In this document: positions 1-7,584 of the stretch, piece after piece | Position numbering within the stretch: the stretch's first letter is position 1 | How the letters are laid out: every line of letters starts with the position of its first letter | Assembly: GCA_043743785.1 (NCBI GenBank) | Contig: JAYTVW010000101.1 | Location: 1-9,877, forward strand | Source of the DNA: JAQTNA01 sp043743785 | GTDB taxonomy: Bacteria > Pseudomonadota > Gammaproteobacteria > Burkholderiales > Rhodocyclaceae | Direction of reading: 5' to 3' | Length of the DNA: 9,877 nucleotides | Position numbers and translations under genes: made by a program | The notes under the pieces: generated by a model | Told to the model about the DNA's origin: nothing | The model's database searches: none | What the model saw: only the letters and a program-made list of their open reading frames with translations

Positions 1-919
<919 letters not shown>

Positions 920-937
920 GGGCGCATTCTAGCCCGG

Positions 938-1513
938 TCAGACCTTCGACAGCAGCCTCAGTGCCTGACGAATACCGTCGGAGACGGAAGCGCCGGGGGG
1001 GATCTGCTTTACGGCGGCGCTGGCTTCCTTGTCGTTGTAGCCCAGGGCCAGCAGGGCATTCTGGATGTCGCTGGTGTCGTCCACCGGGGTTGCGGCCGAG
1101 AAGGTGCCGCCCTTGGGCAGCTTATCCTTGAGTTCCAGCAGCAGGCGTTCGGCGGTTTTCTTGCCGATGCCGGGTACCTTGGTGAGGCGGCCGGCTTCCT
1201 GGGCGACGACGGCCTGGGCCAGGTCGTTTACCGTCATGCCGGAGAGCACCGCCAGGGCGATCTTGGCACCCACGCCGGAAATCTTGATGAGCTGGCGGAA
1301 GGTGGCCCGTTCGGTGTCTGAGAGGAAGCCGTAGAGAAACTGCCCATCTTCCCGAATGACGTGGTGGATGTAGAGGCTGGTGCGTTCGCCGCTGGCGGGC
1401 AGGTTGTAGAAGGTGCTCATGGGCACGTCCACTTCGTAGCCCACGCCGTGCACATCGAGGGTGATCTGGGGTGGGTTCTTCTCCAGGAGGAGGCCGGTGA
1501 GTCGTCCGATCAT
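938..1513 (-). CDS. ruvA: Holliday junction DNA-binding protein RuvA
   Basis: RuvA binds four-way DNA junctions as a tetramer and loads RuvB. The 191-residue product is a little shorter than E. coli RuvA (203) but complete. The N-terminal OB-fold domain starts MIGRLTG and carries the acidic pin E55-D56 at the same residue numbers as in E. coli. Two helix-hairpin-helix motifs follow, around ISGVGAKIA (78-86) and VPGIGKKTA (113-121), then a flexible linker (about 133-147) and the RuvB-binding domain III (about 148-191). An AGGA ribosome binding site lies shortly before the ATG. The gene sits 37 bp after the HAD phosphatase gene and 18 bp before ruvB. The usual upstream partner ruvC is not here; metabolic genes take its place. 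Confidence 0.97.
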   Translation of the reverse strand: MIGRLTGLLLEKNPPQITLDVHGVGYEVDVPMSTFYNLPASGERTSLYIHHVIREDGQFLYGFLSDTERATFRQLIKISGVGAKIALAVLSGMTVNDLAQAVVAQEAGRLTKVPGIGKKTAERLLLELKDKLPKGGTFSAATPVDDTSDIQNALLALGYNDKEASAAVKQIPPGASVSDGIRQALRLLSKV

Positions 1514-1550
1514 GAAAGTTCCTGTTCAGGGGGTACGGGTCGAAAGCGGT

Positions 1551-2216
1551 TTACAAGTCGCGCAGGGCGTCCCGTACGTCCAGCAAGCTGGCAGCGAGGC
1601 GGACGCGGGCGGCCAGCACGTCTGCCGCTGGCTGCAGCAAGTCCGGCACCATCACCGCGCACATGCCGGCGGCCAGGGCGCCACGGATGCCGGCATTGGA
1701 ATCTTCCAGCACCAGGCAGTTCTGCGGGGCCACCCCCAGGCGCTTGGCGGCGGTGAGGAAAATTTCCGGATCCGGCTTGCCCCGGCTGACCTCGTCGCCA
1801 CAGACCATGCCGTGAAAGCGCGAGAGCAAGCCCACTGCCGCCAGCTTGGGTTCGGCCCGGGAGCGGCGGGTGGAGGTGGCCACCATGCGCGGTAGATTCA
1901 GATGGTCGAGGAGATCCAGGAGTTCCGCCGCGCCAGCCTTGGCCGGAATGCGGCCTTCATCGATGGCCTGTTCGTAGCGCAGGCCGAAGGCGTCCCGCAG
2001 CGTGTCCAGAGGATAATCCTGGCCCAGGTGCTGGCGCACGATGGCGTCCGAATCCCGGGAGTTCAGCCCCACCATGGCCAAGCCGACTTCCGCTCGCCAG
2101 GGCAGGCCCAGCTCAAGTGCCACCTCATTGATGATGAACAGGGCAATGCGCTCTGAATCCAGCAGCAAGCCGTCCATGTCGAAAATGACAGCGTGGATAT
2201 CTGCATCAATCACCAT
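1551..2216 (-). CDS. HAD-superfamily hydrolase, beta-phosphoglucomutase-like subfamily
   Basis: A 221-residue haloacid-dehalogenase-type phosphatase or phosphomutase with a cap domain. All four HAD motifs are visible: motif I FDMDGLLLDSE with nucleophile D13 and acid/base D15; motif II in VATSTRRS (about 112-119); motif III lysine K147 in RGKPDPE; and motif IV acidic pair E171-D172 in VLEDSNAG. The helical cap lies between motif I and motif II (about 25-95). The DGLLLDSE signature places it with beta-phosphoglucomutase and sugar-phosphate phosphatases, but the substrate cannot be read from sequence. The start chosen is the ATG at 2216, which overlaps the prenyltransferase stop by 7 bp (ATGGTGA) and suggests translational coupling. 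The same frame stays open upstream, but that part is an out-of-frame reading of the prenyltransferase gene. Confidence 0.9.
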   Translation of the reverse strand: MVIDADIHAVIFDMDGLLLDSERIALFIINEVALELGLPWRAEVGLAMVGLNSRDSDAIVRQHLGQDYPLDTLRDAFGLRYEQAIDEGRIPAKAGAAELLDLLDHLNLPRMVATSTRRSRAEPKLAAVGLLSRFHGMVCGDEVSRGKPDPEIFLTAAKRLGVAPQNCLVLEDSNAGIRGALAAGMCAVMVPDLLQPAADVLAARVRLAASLLDVRDALRDL

Positions 2217-3169
2217 GCCCAGGCTCCCACGGGGGCGGGCTTGGCCAGGAACAGGCAGGCGGCCAGCAGGGCGCCGTGCAGGTTGGCGGCCAGGATGGTG
2301 AGCTTGATGGGGACTTCCAGTTCCCGGGGCTCGGCGGCGTGGGCCATGAGCAGGCGGGCCGCCTTCAGACAAAAGAGCAGGCTGAGGGCGGCGATGGCCG
2401 CCACCGGCGGCAGTTCCCGGCGAGCGATGGCCATGATCAGCCAGCCGTGGGCCAGCACGGCGATGAGGGGATAGCCCCAGCGGGCGCCCAGGGGGCCGAG
2501 GCGGACCACCAGGGTGCGTTTGCCGGCGGCTTGGTCCCCGTGAAAGTCCGGGAACTGGTTGATGAAGAGGATGTTTGCCACCAGCAGGGCGTAGCCCAGG
2601 CCGGTGGCCAGGGGCAGGAAGGAGTAGCTGCCGCGCTGTACGAAATCGGTGCCGATGACGATGAGCAGGAAGCCGGCGGCTACTGCCGCCTCCCCCACGC
2701 CCCGGCTCATGAGCGCCAGGGGCGGCGCCGAGTAGGCCCAGCCCACCAGCAGGCCGGCCAGGCCGATGGCGATCAGGCCCGGGGCGGAGTGCAGGGCCAG
2801 CCACAGGCCGGCGGGAATCACGGACGCAAGCAGGGCGTAGCCGAACAGGCCGGTGGCACCCACACTCAACACGCCATTCTGGATGAAGCGGCTGCCGCCG
2901 GTGAAGGGGAACACACGCTCGGTGTTGGCCGCGTCCGCACTGGCATCGTGGTAGTCATTGATGACATTGACGCCGGCATGGGCGACCATGGCGAACAGGG
3001 CGGTGAGCGTGGCCTTGAGGGGATCGAGCATCACGCCGCCAACCTTGGCCGTGGCCAGGCCCAAGAGGGCCGCCACCAGGGTGACACTGAGAAAGGCTGG
3101 CCGGGTGGCGAGGAAGTAGCGCAACCAGGGCTGGGGCAGGGTTGCGAGACTGGGTTCGGCAGGGGGCAT
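2210..3169 (-). CDS. UbiA-family prenyltransferase (MenA-like)
   Basis: A 319-residue integral membrane prenyltransferase that would transfer a polyprenyl chain from its diphosphate to an aromatic or quinone acceptor. The first Asp-rich Mg-diphosphate motif is NDYHDASAD (N71, D72, D75, D79). The second is in NQFPDFHGDQAAGKRT (D208, D212), and between them is the conserved YSAPPL segment (146-151). About eight hydrophobic segments alternate with short loops, as the family requires. The FTGGSRFIQNG segment (89-99) resembles MenA-type (dihydroxynaphthoate) enzymes more than 4-hydroxybenzoate UbiA, but the acceptor is not certain and no other menaquinone gene is in the window. An AGGA site lies about 8 nt before the ATG. 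It is the first gene of the tightly packed run into the HAD gene, ruvA and ruvB. Confidence 0.88.
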   Translation of the reverse strand: MPPAEPSLATLPQPWLRYFLATRPAFLSVTLVAALLGLATAKVGGVMLDPLKATLTALFAMVAHAGVNVINDYHDASADAANTERVFPFTGGSRFIQNGVLSVGATGLFGYALLASVIPAGLWLALHSAPGLIAIGLAGLLVGWAYSAPPLALMSRGVGEAAVAAGFLLIVIGTDFVQRGSYSFLPLATGLGYALLVANILFINQFPDFHGDQAAGKRTLVVRLGPLGARWGYPLIAVLAHGWLIMAIARRELPPVAAIAALSLLFCLKAARLLMAHAAEPRELEVPIKLTILAANLHGALLAACLFLAKPAPVGAWAW

Positions 3170-3207
3170 GGGGTTTCCTGATTAGTGCTGAATTTCAGCC
3201 TGGTGTT

Positions 3208-3273
3208 GTGGGGTCGGCTTTGGCTGGCCAAGGCTTCCGTGTGCGCGACCAGGCCGGCTGAAGCCGGCCCCAC
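3208..3273. repeat. Inverted pair of REP-like palindromic units
   Basis: Two similar 22-nt GC-rich units face each other: 3208-3229 on the plus strand (starting GTGGGGTCGGCTT) and 3252-3273 on the minus strand (starting GTGGGGCCGGCTT), with 22 bp between them. They differ at about five positions, and the second is itself a near-perfect hairpin (GGCCGGC-TGAA-GCCGGCC, 3252-3269). The pairing continues outwards as ATTAGTG (3181-3187) against CACTAAT (3271-3277). This is the layout of REP/BIME elements in the gap between two same-strand genes. No transposase is present. It could attenuate transcription from the regulator into the prenyltransferase gene or stabilise mRNA ends. Confidence 0.65.
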
Positions 3274-3303
3274 TAATTCGCGACCCGATGATTGCACAGA
3301 CTC

Positions 3304-3951
3304 TCAGTCCGTGTCGCCCATGCTTAGGCCGAGGCGGTTGGCGGCAATGACGGCCTGGGTGCGGTTGGAGACGCCCAAGGCCTTGAGGATGGCGGTGACG
3401 TGGATTTTTACTGTGCCTTCCGCCAGGCTGAGTTCCCGGCAGATGACTTTGTTCGGCTTGCCCTGGACCATTAGGGCCAGCACGTCCGATTGACGTTCAG
3501 TCAGGCTCAGATCGGCAATTGAGGCGGCCTGGGGGCGGGCGGTGGGGATCCCGTGGCCATTGACCGCCTGGGGCGGCACATACACGCCTCCGGCCATCAC
3601 CAGACGCAGGGCATTCAGGATCAACTGGTTTGCGGAACACTTGGGAATGAAGCCCATGGCGCCATGATCGAGGGCACTGACCACGGTGGCCTGGTCGTCC
3701 GATGCGGAGAGCACGACTACCGGGGTGCCGGGGTGCCGTTCCCGCAACATGTTGATGGCGGTGAGCCCACTGGGGCCTGGCAGGGATAGGTCCAGCAGCA
3801 CCAGGTCGATATCCGGCTGGGCCACCAACATGTCCAGGGCACTCATAACGTCGCCGGCGCCCAGAAGTTCGACGTTGTCGCTCAGGTCCGAAAGGACATG
3901 CTGCATCGCTTCGCGGATCAGGGGGTGGTCATCAACGACGAGAATTTTCAT
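3304..3951 (-). CDS. NarL/FixJ-family response regulator (LuxR-type HTH)
   Basis: A 215-residue two-component response regulator. The receiver domain (about 1-120) has the acidic pocket D7-D8, the phospho-acceptor D54 in LLDLSLPG, the switch serine S82 and the conserved K104 in GFIPKCS. The C-terminal LuxR-type helix-turn-helix runs from about 147 to 208, with LTERQSDVLALM and the recognition-helix segment EGTVKIHVTAILKALGVSNR. It lacks an adjacent sensor kinase. It diverges from a second regulator of the same family at 4177; the two share a closely similar HTH (EGTVK-HVTAILKAL-VS-RTQA), so they look like diverged paralogues. On its own strand a TATACT -10-like box is at 4006-4001, with no good -35. 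Its regulon cannot be seen; control of the nearby acetate transport operon is an inference. Confidence 0.93.
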   Translation of the reverse strand: MKILVVDDHPLIREAMQHVLSDLSDNVELLGAGDVMSALDMLVAQPDIDLVLLDLSLPGPSGLTAINMLRERHPGTPVVVLSASDDQATVVSALDHGAMGFIPKCSANQLILNALRLVMAGGVYVPPQAVNGHGIPTARPQAASIADLSLTERQSDVLALMVQGKPNKVICRELSLAEGTVKIHVTAILKALGVSNRTQAVIAANRLGLSMGDTD

Positions 3952-4176
3952 GCGGGCATTGGGTTGTGTGGGCGCGGAGCAGGGCGCTTAGACCGGAAGT
4001 AGTATAGCGGATGTGTTGAATATGCAGCACTGTGTAGATGCGCGGGCGTTCTGCTAGTCTGTGTGTCCCGGCATGCGATGCCGTCGGCGTAAGTCAGGCG
4101 CGGAGCAGGGCTTCGCAAGGCGGCGGCTAATGCGTATCATGCGCGAAAATGCATATTCTAGTGTCAAGGGGGTCGT
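3952..4176. promoter_or_regulatory. Divergent intergenic control region with 15-bp direct repeat
   Basis: This 225-bp gap must hold the promoters of both response regulator genes. It contains an exact 15-bp direct repeat, GGCGCGGAGCAGGGC, at 3971-3985 and 4097-4111; a perfect palindrome, CGGCAT-GCG-ATGCCG, at 4069-4083; and a 9-bp inverted pair, GAATATGCA (4018-4026) and TGCATATTC (4150-4158), so that each gene has TGCATATTC upstream in its own sense. The only convincing promoter box is TATACT on the minus strand (4006-4001). For the plus-strand gene, an AAGGGGG ribosome binding site (4166-4172) supports the GTG start. Operator function is inferred from repetition and position only. Confidence 0.5.
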
Positions 4177-4809
4177 GTGAGTAGCTTGTTGGTCATTGAC
4201 GATCATGCTCTGGTTCGGGAAGGGCTGGCTCAGGCTCTAAGCCGCGTGCCGGGCGTGACGTCCGTCGCCGAGGCCCCGGACGCCGAGTTTGCGCTGGAAC
4301 TGCTGGAGCGTCGGGGGGAATTCGATCTGGTCCTGCTGGATCTGGTACTGCCCGGCATCAGCGGTCTGTCCCTGCTGGGTGTTCTCCACAAACGTTACCC
4401 CGCCATGCGGGTCATCGTGGTTTCAGGTCTGGATGGTCCGGAGGCCGTGGCCCGGGCTCGCGCCGCCGGTGCGGTAGCCTTCGTCTGCAAGGCCCGTCCC
4501 GCCTCGGATCTGGTGGAAACTGTCAAGGCGGTGCTGTCGGGAGGCGGGGACGACACCGGCCCCGAACTGGCCGCCCGCGCCCGGGCGATCGCCGGTAACG
4601 CCTACGAGCGCTTTGGCCTGACCGCCGCCCAATCCCGGGTTCTCGACCTGCTGACCAAGGGCAAGTCCAACCGGGATATCGCCGAAACCCTGGGCGTCAC
4701 CGAAGGAACCGTCAAGGTGCATGTCACCGCCATCCTCAAGGCCTTGCACGTTTCCAGCCGGACCCAGGCCCTGCTGACCGTGGCCAGGAGTGCTGCCATG
4801 GGCATTTAG
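4177..4809 (+). CDS. NarL/FixJ-family response regulator (LuxR-type HTH), GTG start
   Basis: A 210-residue response regulator, the divergent neighbour and likely paralogue of the one at 3304-3951. Receiver residues are complete: D8-D9, phospho-acceptor D55 in LLDLVLPG, S83 and K105 in AFVCKARP. The LuxR-type HTH occupies about residues 145-205, with LTAAQSRVLDLLTKGKSN and EGTVKVHVTAILKALHVSSR. The start is a GTG four bases after an AAGGGGG site; no upstream in-frame alternative exists because the preceding frame is closed nearby. A strong intrinsic terminator follows at 4837, so it forms its own transcript and is not read into the DUF485-actP operon. No kinase is adjacent. In other proteobacteria regulators of this family control acetate and other short-chain acid utilisation, which fits the neighbouring genes but is unproven here. 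Confidence 0.93.
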   Translation: MSSLLVIDDHALVREGLAQALSRVPGVTSVAEAPDAEFALELLERRGEFDLVLLDLVLPGISGLSLLGVLHKRYPAMRVIVVSGLDGPEAVARARAAGAVAFVCKARPASDLVETVKAVLSGGGDDTGPELAARARAIAGNAYERFGLTAAQSRVLDLLTKGKSNRDIAETLGVTEGTVKVHVTAILKALHVSSRTQALLTVARSAAMGI

Positions 4810-4836
4810 CGCCCTGGCTGTTCTGGAAGGCATCCG

Positions 4837-4863
4837 ACGGCACCTCAGGGTGCCGTTTCTGTT
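4837..4863 (+). terminator. Intrinsic terminator after the response regulator gene
   Basis: A perfect 8-bp stem, ACGGCACC-TCAG-GGTGCCGT (4837-4856), is followed by TTTCTGTT. It lies 28 bp after the regulator stop codon and separates that gene from the acetate operon. Confidence 0.85.
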
Positions 4864-4887
4864 GGGCGTGTCCGGCAGGGCATGCTT

Positions 4888-4917
4888 TTGCGGGGAAAGC
4901 TCTCCCGCAAGTTGACC
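4888..4917 (+). promoter_or_regulatory. Candidate operator and weak promoter upstream of the DUF485-actP operon
   Basis: The perfect inverted repeat TTGCGGG-N9-CCCGCAA (4888-4910) lies between the terminator and the operon and is followed directly by a -35-like TTGACC (4912-4917). No good -10 is found at the right distance from TTGACC. A TATGTT at 4995-5000 is another possible -10, without a good -35. A dyad of this kind would suit a dimeric activator such as the two adjacent NarL-type regulators, but that is inference. Confidence 0.35.
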
Positions 4918-5045
4918 ACGGCGAACAAGGTGCAAAGCACGAGACTGCCCGGTAGACGGATGTGTCCTGTAAGACTCAAGTCAGATGCGGCTGTTATGTT
5001 GCCCGGTCCCGCGAGAGCCGCCGGGCCGGAACGAAGGGGGGCAGC

Positions 5046-5375
5046 ATGTCCGAGAGAGCGCACCTGAACTGGGAGGCAATCAACGCCGATCCCCGGTTTC
5101 GCCGTCTGCATCGCCGCAAGACGGCCGTGTTGGCGGGGCTCATGGGCTTCTCCATCCTCTATTATTTCCTGCTGCCCTTCGGCGCCGCCTATTTCCAGTC
5201 GCTTTTCAGCCTGCGCATCTGGGGGCCGGTCAACCTGGGCTTGGTCTTCGCCCTCTCTGAATTTCTGGTGGCCTGGGGCGTGGCCTGGTACTACGCCCGG
5301 CGCGCCAGCCTGGAGTTCGATGTGCTGGCCCGGGTCCTGCTGCAGGAAGCCGAGCGCCTGGGAGGCCGCCCGTGA
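5046..5375 (+). CDS. DUF485 inner membrane protein (YjcH-like)
   Basis: A 109-residue protein of the DUF485 family, typically encoded immediately before ActP-type symporters (E. coli yjcH-actP). It has a polar N-terminus with the family-typical pattern DPRFRRLHRRKT (15-26), two transmembrane segments (about 27-50 and 61-83) and an amphipathic, charged C-terminal tail. The start chosen is the ATG at 5046, after a strong AAGGGGGG purine tract. The frame is open further upstream to 4962, but that stretch has no ribosome binding site and no similarity to the family. Its stop overlaps the actP GTG start by 4 bp (GTGA), indicating translational coupling. Its exact role with the transporter is not established in the family. 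Confidence 0.92.
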   Translation: MSERAHLNWEAINADPRFRRLHRRKTAVLAGLMGFSILYYFLLPFGAAYFQSLFSLRIWGPVNLGLVFALSEFLVAWGVAWYYARRASLEFDVLARVLLQEAERLGGRP

Positions 5376-7294
5376 GGGCACGCTGGTGGGGTGTCCTGCT
5401 GGCCCTGGCCAGCGGCCAGGCCCTGGCCTTCAACGCCGTGTCGGAAAAATGGCGCTGGCTGACCTTCATCGCCTTCGCCGCTGTCATCCTGTTGACCATG
5501 TTCGTCACCTGGATCGCCTCCCGCAAGGTGCGCACCGCAGCTGACTTCTATACCGCCGGGGGCGGCATCTCCGCTCTGCAGAACGGCTGGGCCATTGCCG
5601 GCGATTACCTCTCTGCCGCCTCCTTCCTCGGTATCGCCGGCCTCATCTCCCTCTACGGCTACGACGGCTTCATGTATTCCGTGGGCTGGTTGGTGGCCTA
5701 CATCACCGTGCTGCTGGTCATCGCCGAGCCTTGCCGCAACATCGGCAAGTTCACCCTGGCGGACATCCTGGCCTATCGCAATGACCCGCGTATCACGCGC
5801 ATCGTCGGCGCCCTGTCGGTCATCACGGTATGCACCTTCTACCTGACGGCCCAGATGGTGGGCGGCGGCGTGCTGGTGAAGACCCTCATCGGCATCGACT
5901 ACGAAGTCTCGGTCATCACCGTCGGCGTGCTCATGCTGGGCTATGTGCTCTTCGGCGGCATGCTGGCCACCACTTACGTGCAGATCATCAAGGCCGTGCT
6001 GCTGGTGGCCGCCTCCCTGGTGCTGGTGGTTTTCGTCTGGGCGCCCTACGGCTTCTCCCTGCCGGCCTTTCTCTCCGGTGTGGTCGGCGATCCGAAGGTG
6101 CAGGCCCAGGTGGCAGCCCTGCTGGGGGCGGGCGGGGCCGGCATGACGCCTGCGGAATTGGGGCAGCGCTTCCTGGAACCGGGACTTTACCTGCGGGCGC
6201 CGGTGGACCAGATATCCCTGGGCATGGCCCTGGTCTTCGGCACCGCCGGCCTGCCCCACATTCTTATGCGTTTCTTCACGGTCCCTTCCGCCAAAGCGGC
6301 CCGGCAATCCGTTATCTGGGCCATGGCCATCATCGGCGGCTTCTACATCCTCACCCTGTTCCTCGGCATGGGGGCCGCCATTCACGTCGGCGCCGACAAG
6401 ATCCGCGCCGTGGACGCCGGGGGCAACATGGCGGCGCCGCTTCTGGCCCAGTTTCTCGGCGGCGGCCCGGATTCCCTGCTGGGCAATTTCATGCTGGCCT
6501 TCGTCGCCGCCGTGGCCTTTGCCACCATCGTCGCCGTGGTGGCCGGCCTGGTGCTGGCCTCCGCTTCGGCCATCGCCCACGATCTTTACGTGGGCGTGAT
6601 CAAAGAGGGCAAGGTCAGCCCGGAAGATCAGGTGGCGGCGGCGCGCCTGTCCACCGTGGTGGTGGGTGCCCTGGCCATCGTCATCGGCATCGCCGCCAAG
6701 GGCCAGAACGTGGCCCACCTGGTGGCCCTCGCCTTTGCTGTCTCCGCCAGCGCCAATTTCCCCTGCGTGCTCCTGACGCTCTACTGGCGCCGTTGCAACA
6801 CCGGCGGCATTGTTGCCGGCATGGTGGTGGGTACCCTCTCCGCCGTCATTGTGGTGCTGGTGTCCCCCAACATGAACTACCCCAAGGCCGCCCGCGCCAA
6901 GGCCCAGGTCCTGGTGGAAGGCGCCGCTGCCAAGAAGGCCGACATCCAGCGTCGTCTGACGGACGACGACGCCATCGTTGCCGGCAGTGCCGGCCGGGAA
7001 CTCGTGCAGTTCAACCGCTCAATGGAAAAGGCTCGCAAGGACCTGGCGGCTTACGGCCGGGACGGCACCAGCGTGGTGGGCCTGGAGGAACCCCTGGTGA
7101 ACCTGCGCAATCCGGGCCTCGTCTCCATTCCCCTGGGCTTCCTGGCCGTCATCATCGGCTCGCTCCTCTACCGGGACCCACGGGCCGAGGCCCTGTGGAG
7201 CGAAGTCTATGTGCGCCAGAATACCGGCATTCTCGCCAACGGCCCGCTACCAAACCCGGAGGAAGATTTTTCGGAAGATGTAAAAAATGTTTGA
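5372..7294 (+). CDS. actP: Acetate/cation symporter ActP (sodium:solute symporter family), long form
   Basis: An inner-membrane symporter of the SSS family that takes up acetate or related short carboxylates with a cation. The GTG start overlaps the DUF485 stop by 4 bp. The first 20 residues look like a signal peptide (hydrophobic, ending in ALA before FN), as in E. coli ActP. Family landmarks are DFYTAGGGISALQNGWAIAG (58-77), YLSAASFLGIAG (79-90), FGTAGLPHILMRFFTV (289-304) and AFATIVAVVAGLVLASASA (382-400). The protein has 640 residues against 549 in E. coli. Much of the excess is a charged, helix-prone stretch at about 500-580, between the last two transmembrane segments, where E. coli ActP has only a short loop. 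There is no terminator before the tRNA gene: the stop codon lies inside that gene's -35 box. Confidence 0.93.
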   Translation: MRARWWGVLLALASGQALAFNAVSEKWRWLTFIAFAAVILLTMFVTWIASRKVRTAADFYTAGGGISALQNGWAIAGDYLSAASFLGIAGLISLYGYDGFMYSVGWLVAYITVLLVIAEPCRNIGKFTLADILAYRNDPRITRIVGALSVITVCTFYLTAQMVGGGVLVKTLIGIDYEVSVITVGVLMLGYVLFGGMLATTYVQIIKAVLLVAASLVLVVFVWAPYGFSLPAFLSGVVGDPKVQAQVAALLGAGGAGMTPAELGQRFLEPGLYLRAPVDQISLGMALVFGTAGLPHILMRFFTVPSAKAARQSVIWAMAIIGGFYILTLFLGMGAAIHVGADKIRAVDAGGNMAAPLLAQFLGGGPDSLLGNFMLAFVAAVAFATIVAVVAGLVLASASAIAHDLYVGVIKEGKVSPEDQVAAARLSTVVVGALAIVIGIAAKGQNVAHLVALAFAVSASANFPCVLLTLYWRRCNTGGIVAGMVVGTLSAVIVVLVSPNMNYPKAARAKAQVLVEGAAAKKADIQRRLTDDDAIVAGSAGRELVQFNRSMEKARKDLAAYGRDGTSVVGLEEPLVNLRNPGLVSIPLGFLAVIIGSLLYRDPRAEALWSEVYVRQNTGILANGPLPNPEEDFSEDVKNV

Positions 7295-7320
7295 CCAGAG
7301 CGGGGAGTCATCTATATAAT
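7291..7320 (+). promoter_or_regulatory. Sigma-70 promoter of tRNA-Phe
   Basis: TTGACC (7291-7296), an 18-bp spacer and a perfect TATAAT (7315-7320) precede the tRNA by 13 bp. The region after the -10 is GC-rich (CGCGG), as is usual for stringently controlled stable-RNA promoters. The actP stop TGA (7292-7294) is inside the -35 box. Confidence 0.85.
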
Positions 7321-7333
7321 CGCGGTCTTCGTT

Positions 7334-7409
7334 GGCCAAGTAGCTCAGTTGGTAGAGCAGCGGATTGAAAATCCGCGTGTCGATGGTTCGATTCCGTCCT
7401 TGGCCACCA
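7334..7409 (+). tRNA. tRNA-Phe (GAA)
   Basis: A complete 76-nt cloverleaf. The acceptor stem GGCCAAG pairs with CTTGGCC (7399-7405), followed by discriminator A and an encoded CCA (7407-7409). The anticodon stem GCGGA/TCCGC encloses the loop TTGAAAA with anticodon GAA at 7367-7369. The T-arm is GATGG-TTCGATT-CCGTC with one T-G wobble pair. It has its own promoter and terminator. As the boundary between chromosomal genes and phage-like genes, its 3' end is a plausible integration target, but no second copy of that end is present in the window. Confidence 0.97.
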
Positions 7410-7425
7410 GTAAATTCAAGCACTT

Positions 7426-7452
7426 AGCCCAGCCTTTTAGGTTGGGCTTTTT
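7426..7452 (+). terminator. Intrinsic terminator after tRNA-Phe
   Basis: The stem AGCCCAGCC (7426-7434) pairs with GGTTGGGCT (7440-7448) through a TTTTA loop with one G-T wobble, and is followed by a run of five T. It would end tRNA transcripts and any actP read-through. Confidence 0.88.
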
Positions 7453-7467
7453 GCTTTCTGGAATCCG

Positions 7468-7524
7468 TGTAGGCCCAGTGTAGGAAATTAATGGGAATGC
7501 CCGGGCCATGTAGGCACGTGTAGG
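7468..7524. repeat. Four phased TGTAGG repeats beside the tRNA
   Basis: TGTAGG occurs at 7468, 7479, 7509 and 7519, always in the same orientation, with spacings of 11, 30 and 10 bp, that is whole helical turns. Two copies extend to CGTGTAGGC. They lie just inside the accessory side of the tRNA junction, where tyrosine-recombinase arm sites are normally found. A role as integrase or excisionase binding sites is inferred. Confidence 0.45.
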
Positions 7525-7532
7525 CAGGCCAG

Positions 7533-7560
7533 AAACGACAAACCCGGCACGGGGCCGGGT
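7533..7560 (-). terminator. Intrinsic terminator of the 104-aa gene
   Basis: Reading leftwards, a perfect 7-bp stem ACCCGGC/GCCGGGT (7560-7542, 5-nt loop) is followed by TTGTCGTTT. It lies about 25 nt after the stop codon of the gene at 7585-7899 and closes the leftward transcript before the tRNA. Confidence 0.7.
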
Positions 7561-7584
7561 CGGTGGGTAGGTTGCCGGGGGCGG

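Noticed and set aside
2217..2804. The HAD frame stays open upstream, giving an apparent 417-residue fusion.
   Set aside because: The extra part is Pro/Arg/Gly-rich out-of-frame reading of the prenyltransferase gene; the HAD family start matches the ATG at 2216.
4877..4892. Sigma-54-like GG-N10-GC spacing (AGGGCA...TTGC) upstream of the DUF485-actP operon.
   Set aside because: The GG and TTGC are right but the rest of the -24 element does not match, there is no sigma-54 activator in the window, and NarL-type regulators normally work with sigma-70.
4962..5045. Upstream ATG at 4962 in frame with the DUF485 gene.
   Set aside because: No ribosome binding site there and the added residues are unlike the family; the ATG at 5046 follows a strong purine tract.
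5291..6718. A 475-codon open frame antisense to actP.
   Set aside because: His/Gly/Asp-rich shadow of a GC-rich coding strand, with no family features; actP itself is unambiguous.
7390..7409. Search for a second copy of the tRNA-Phe 3' end as the far attachment site.
   Set aside because: No repeat of this end was seen between 7410 and 9877; if it exists it must be beyond the window.
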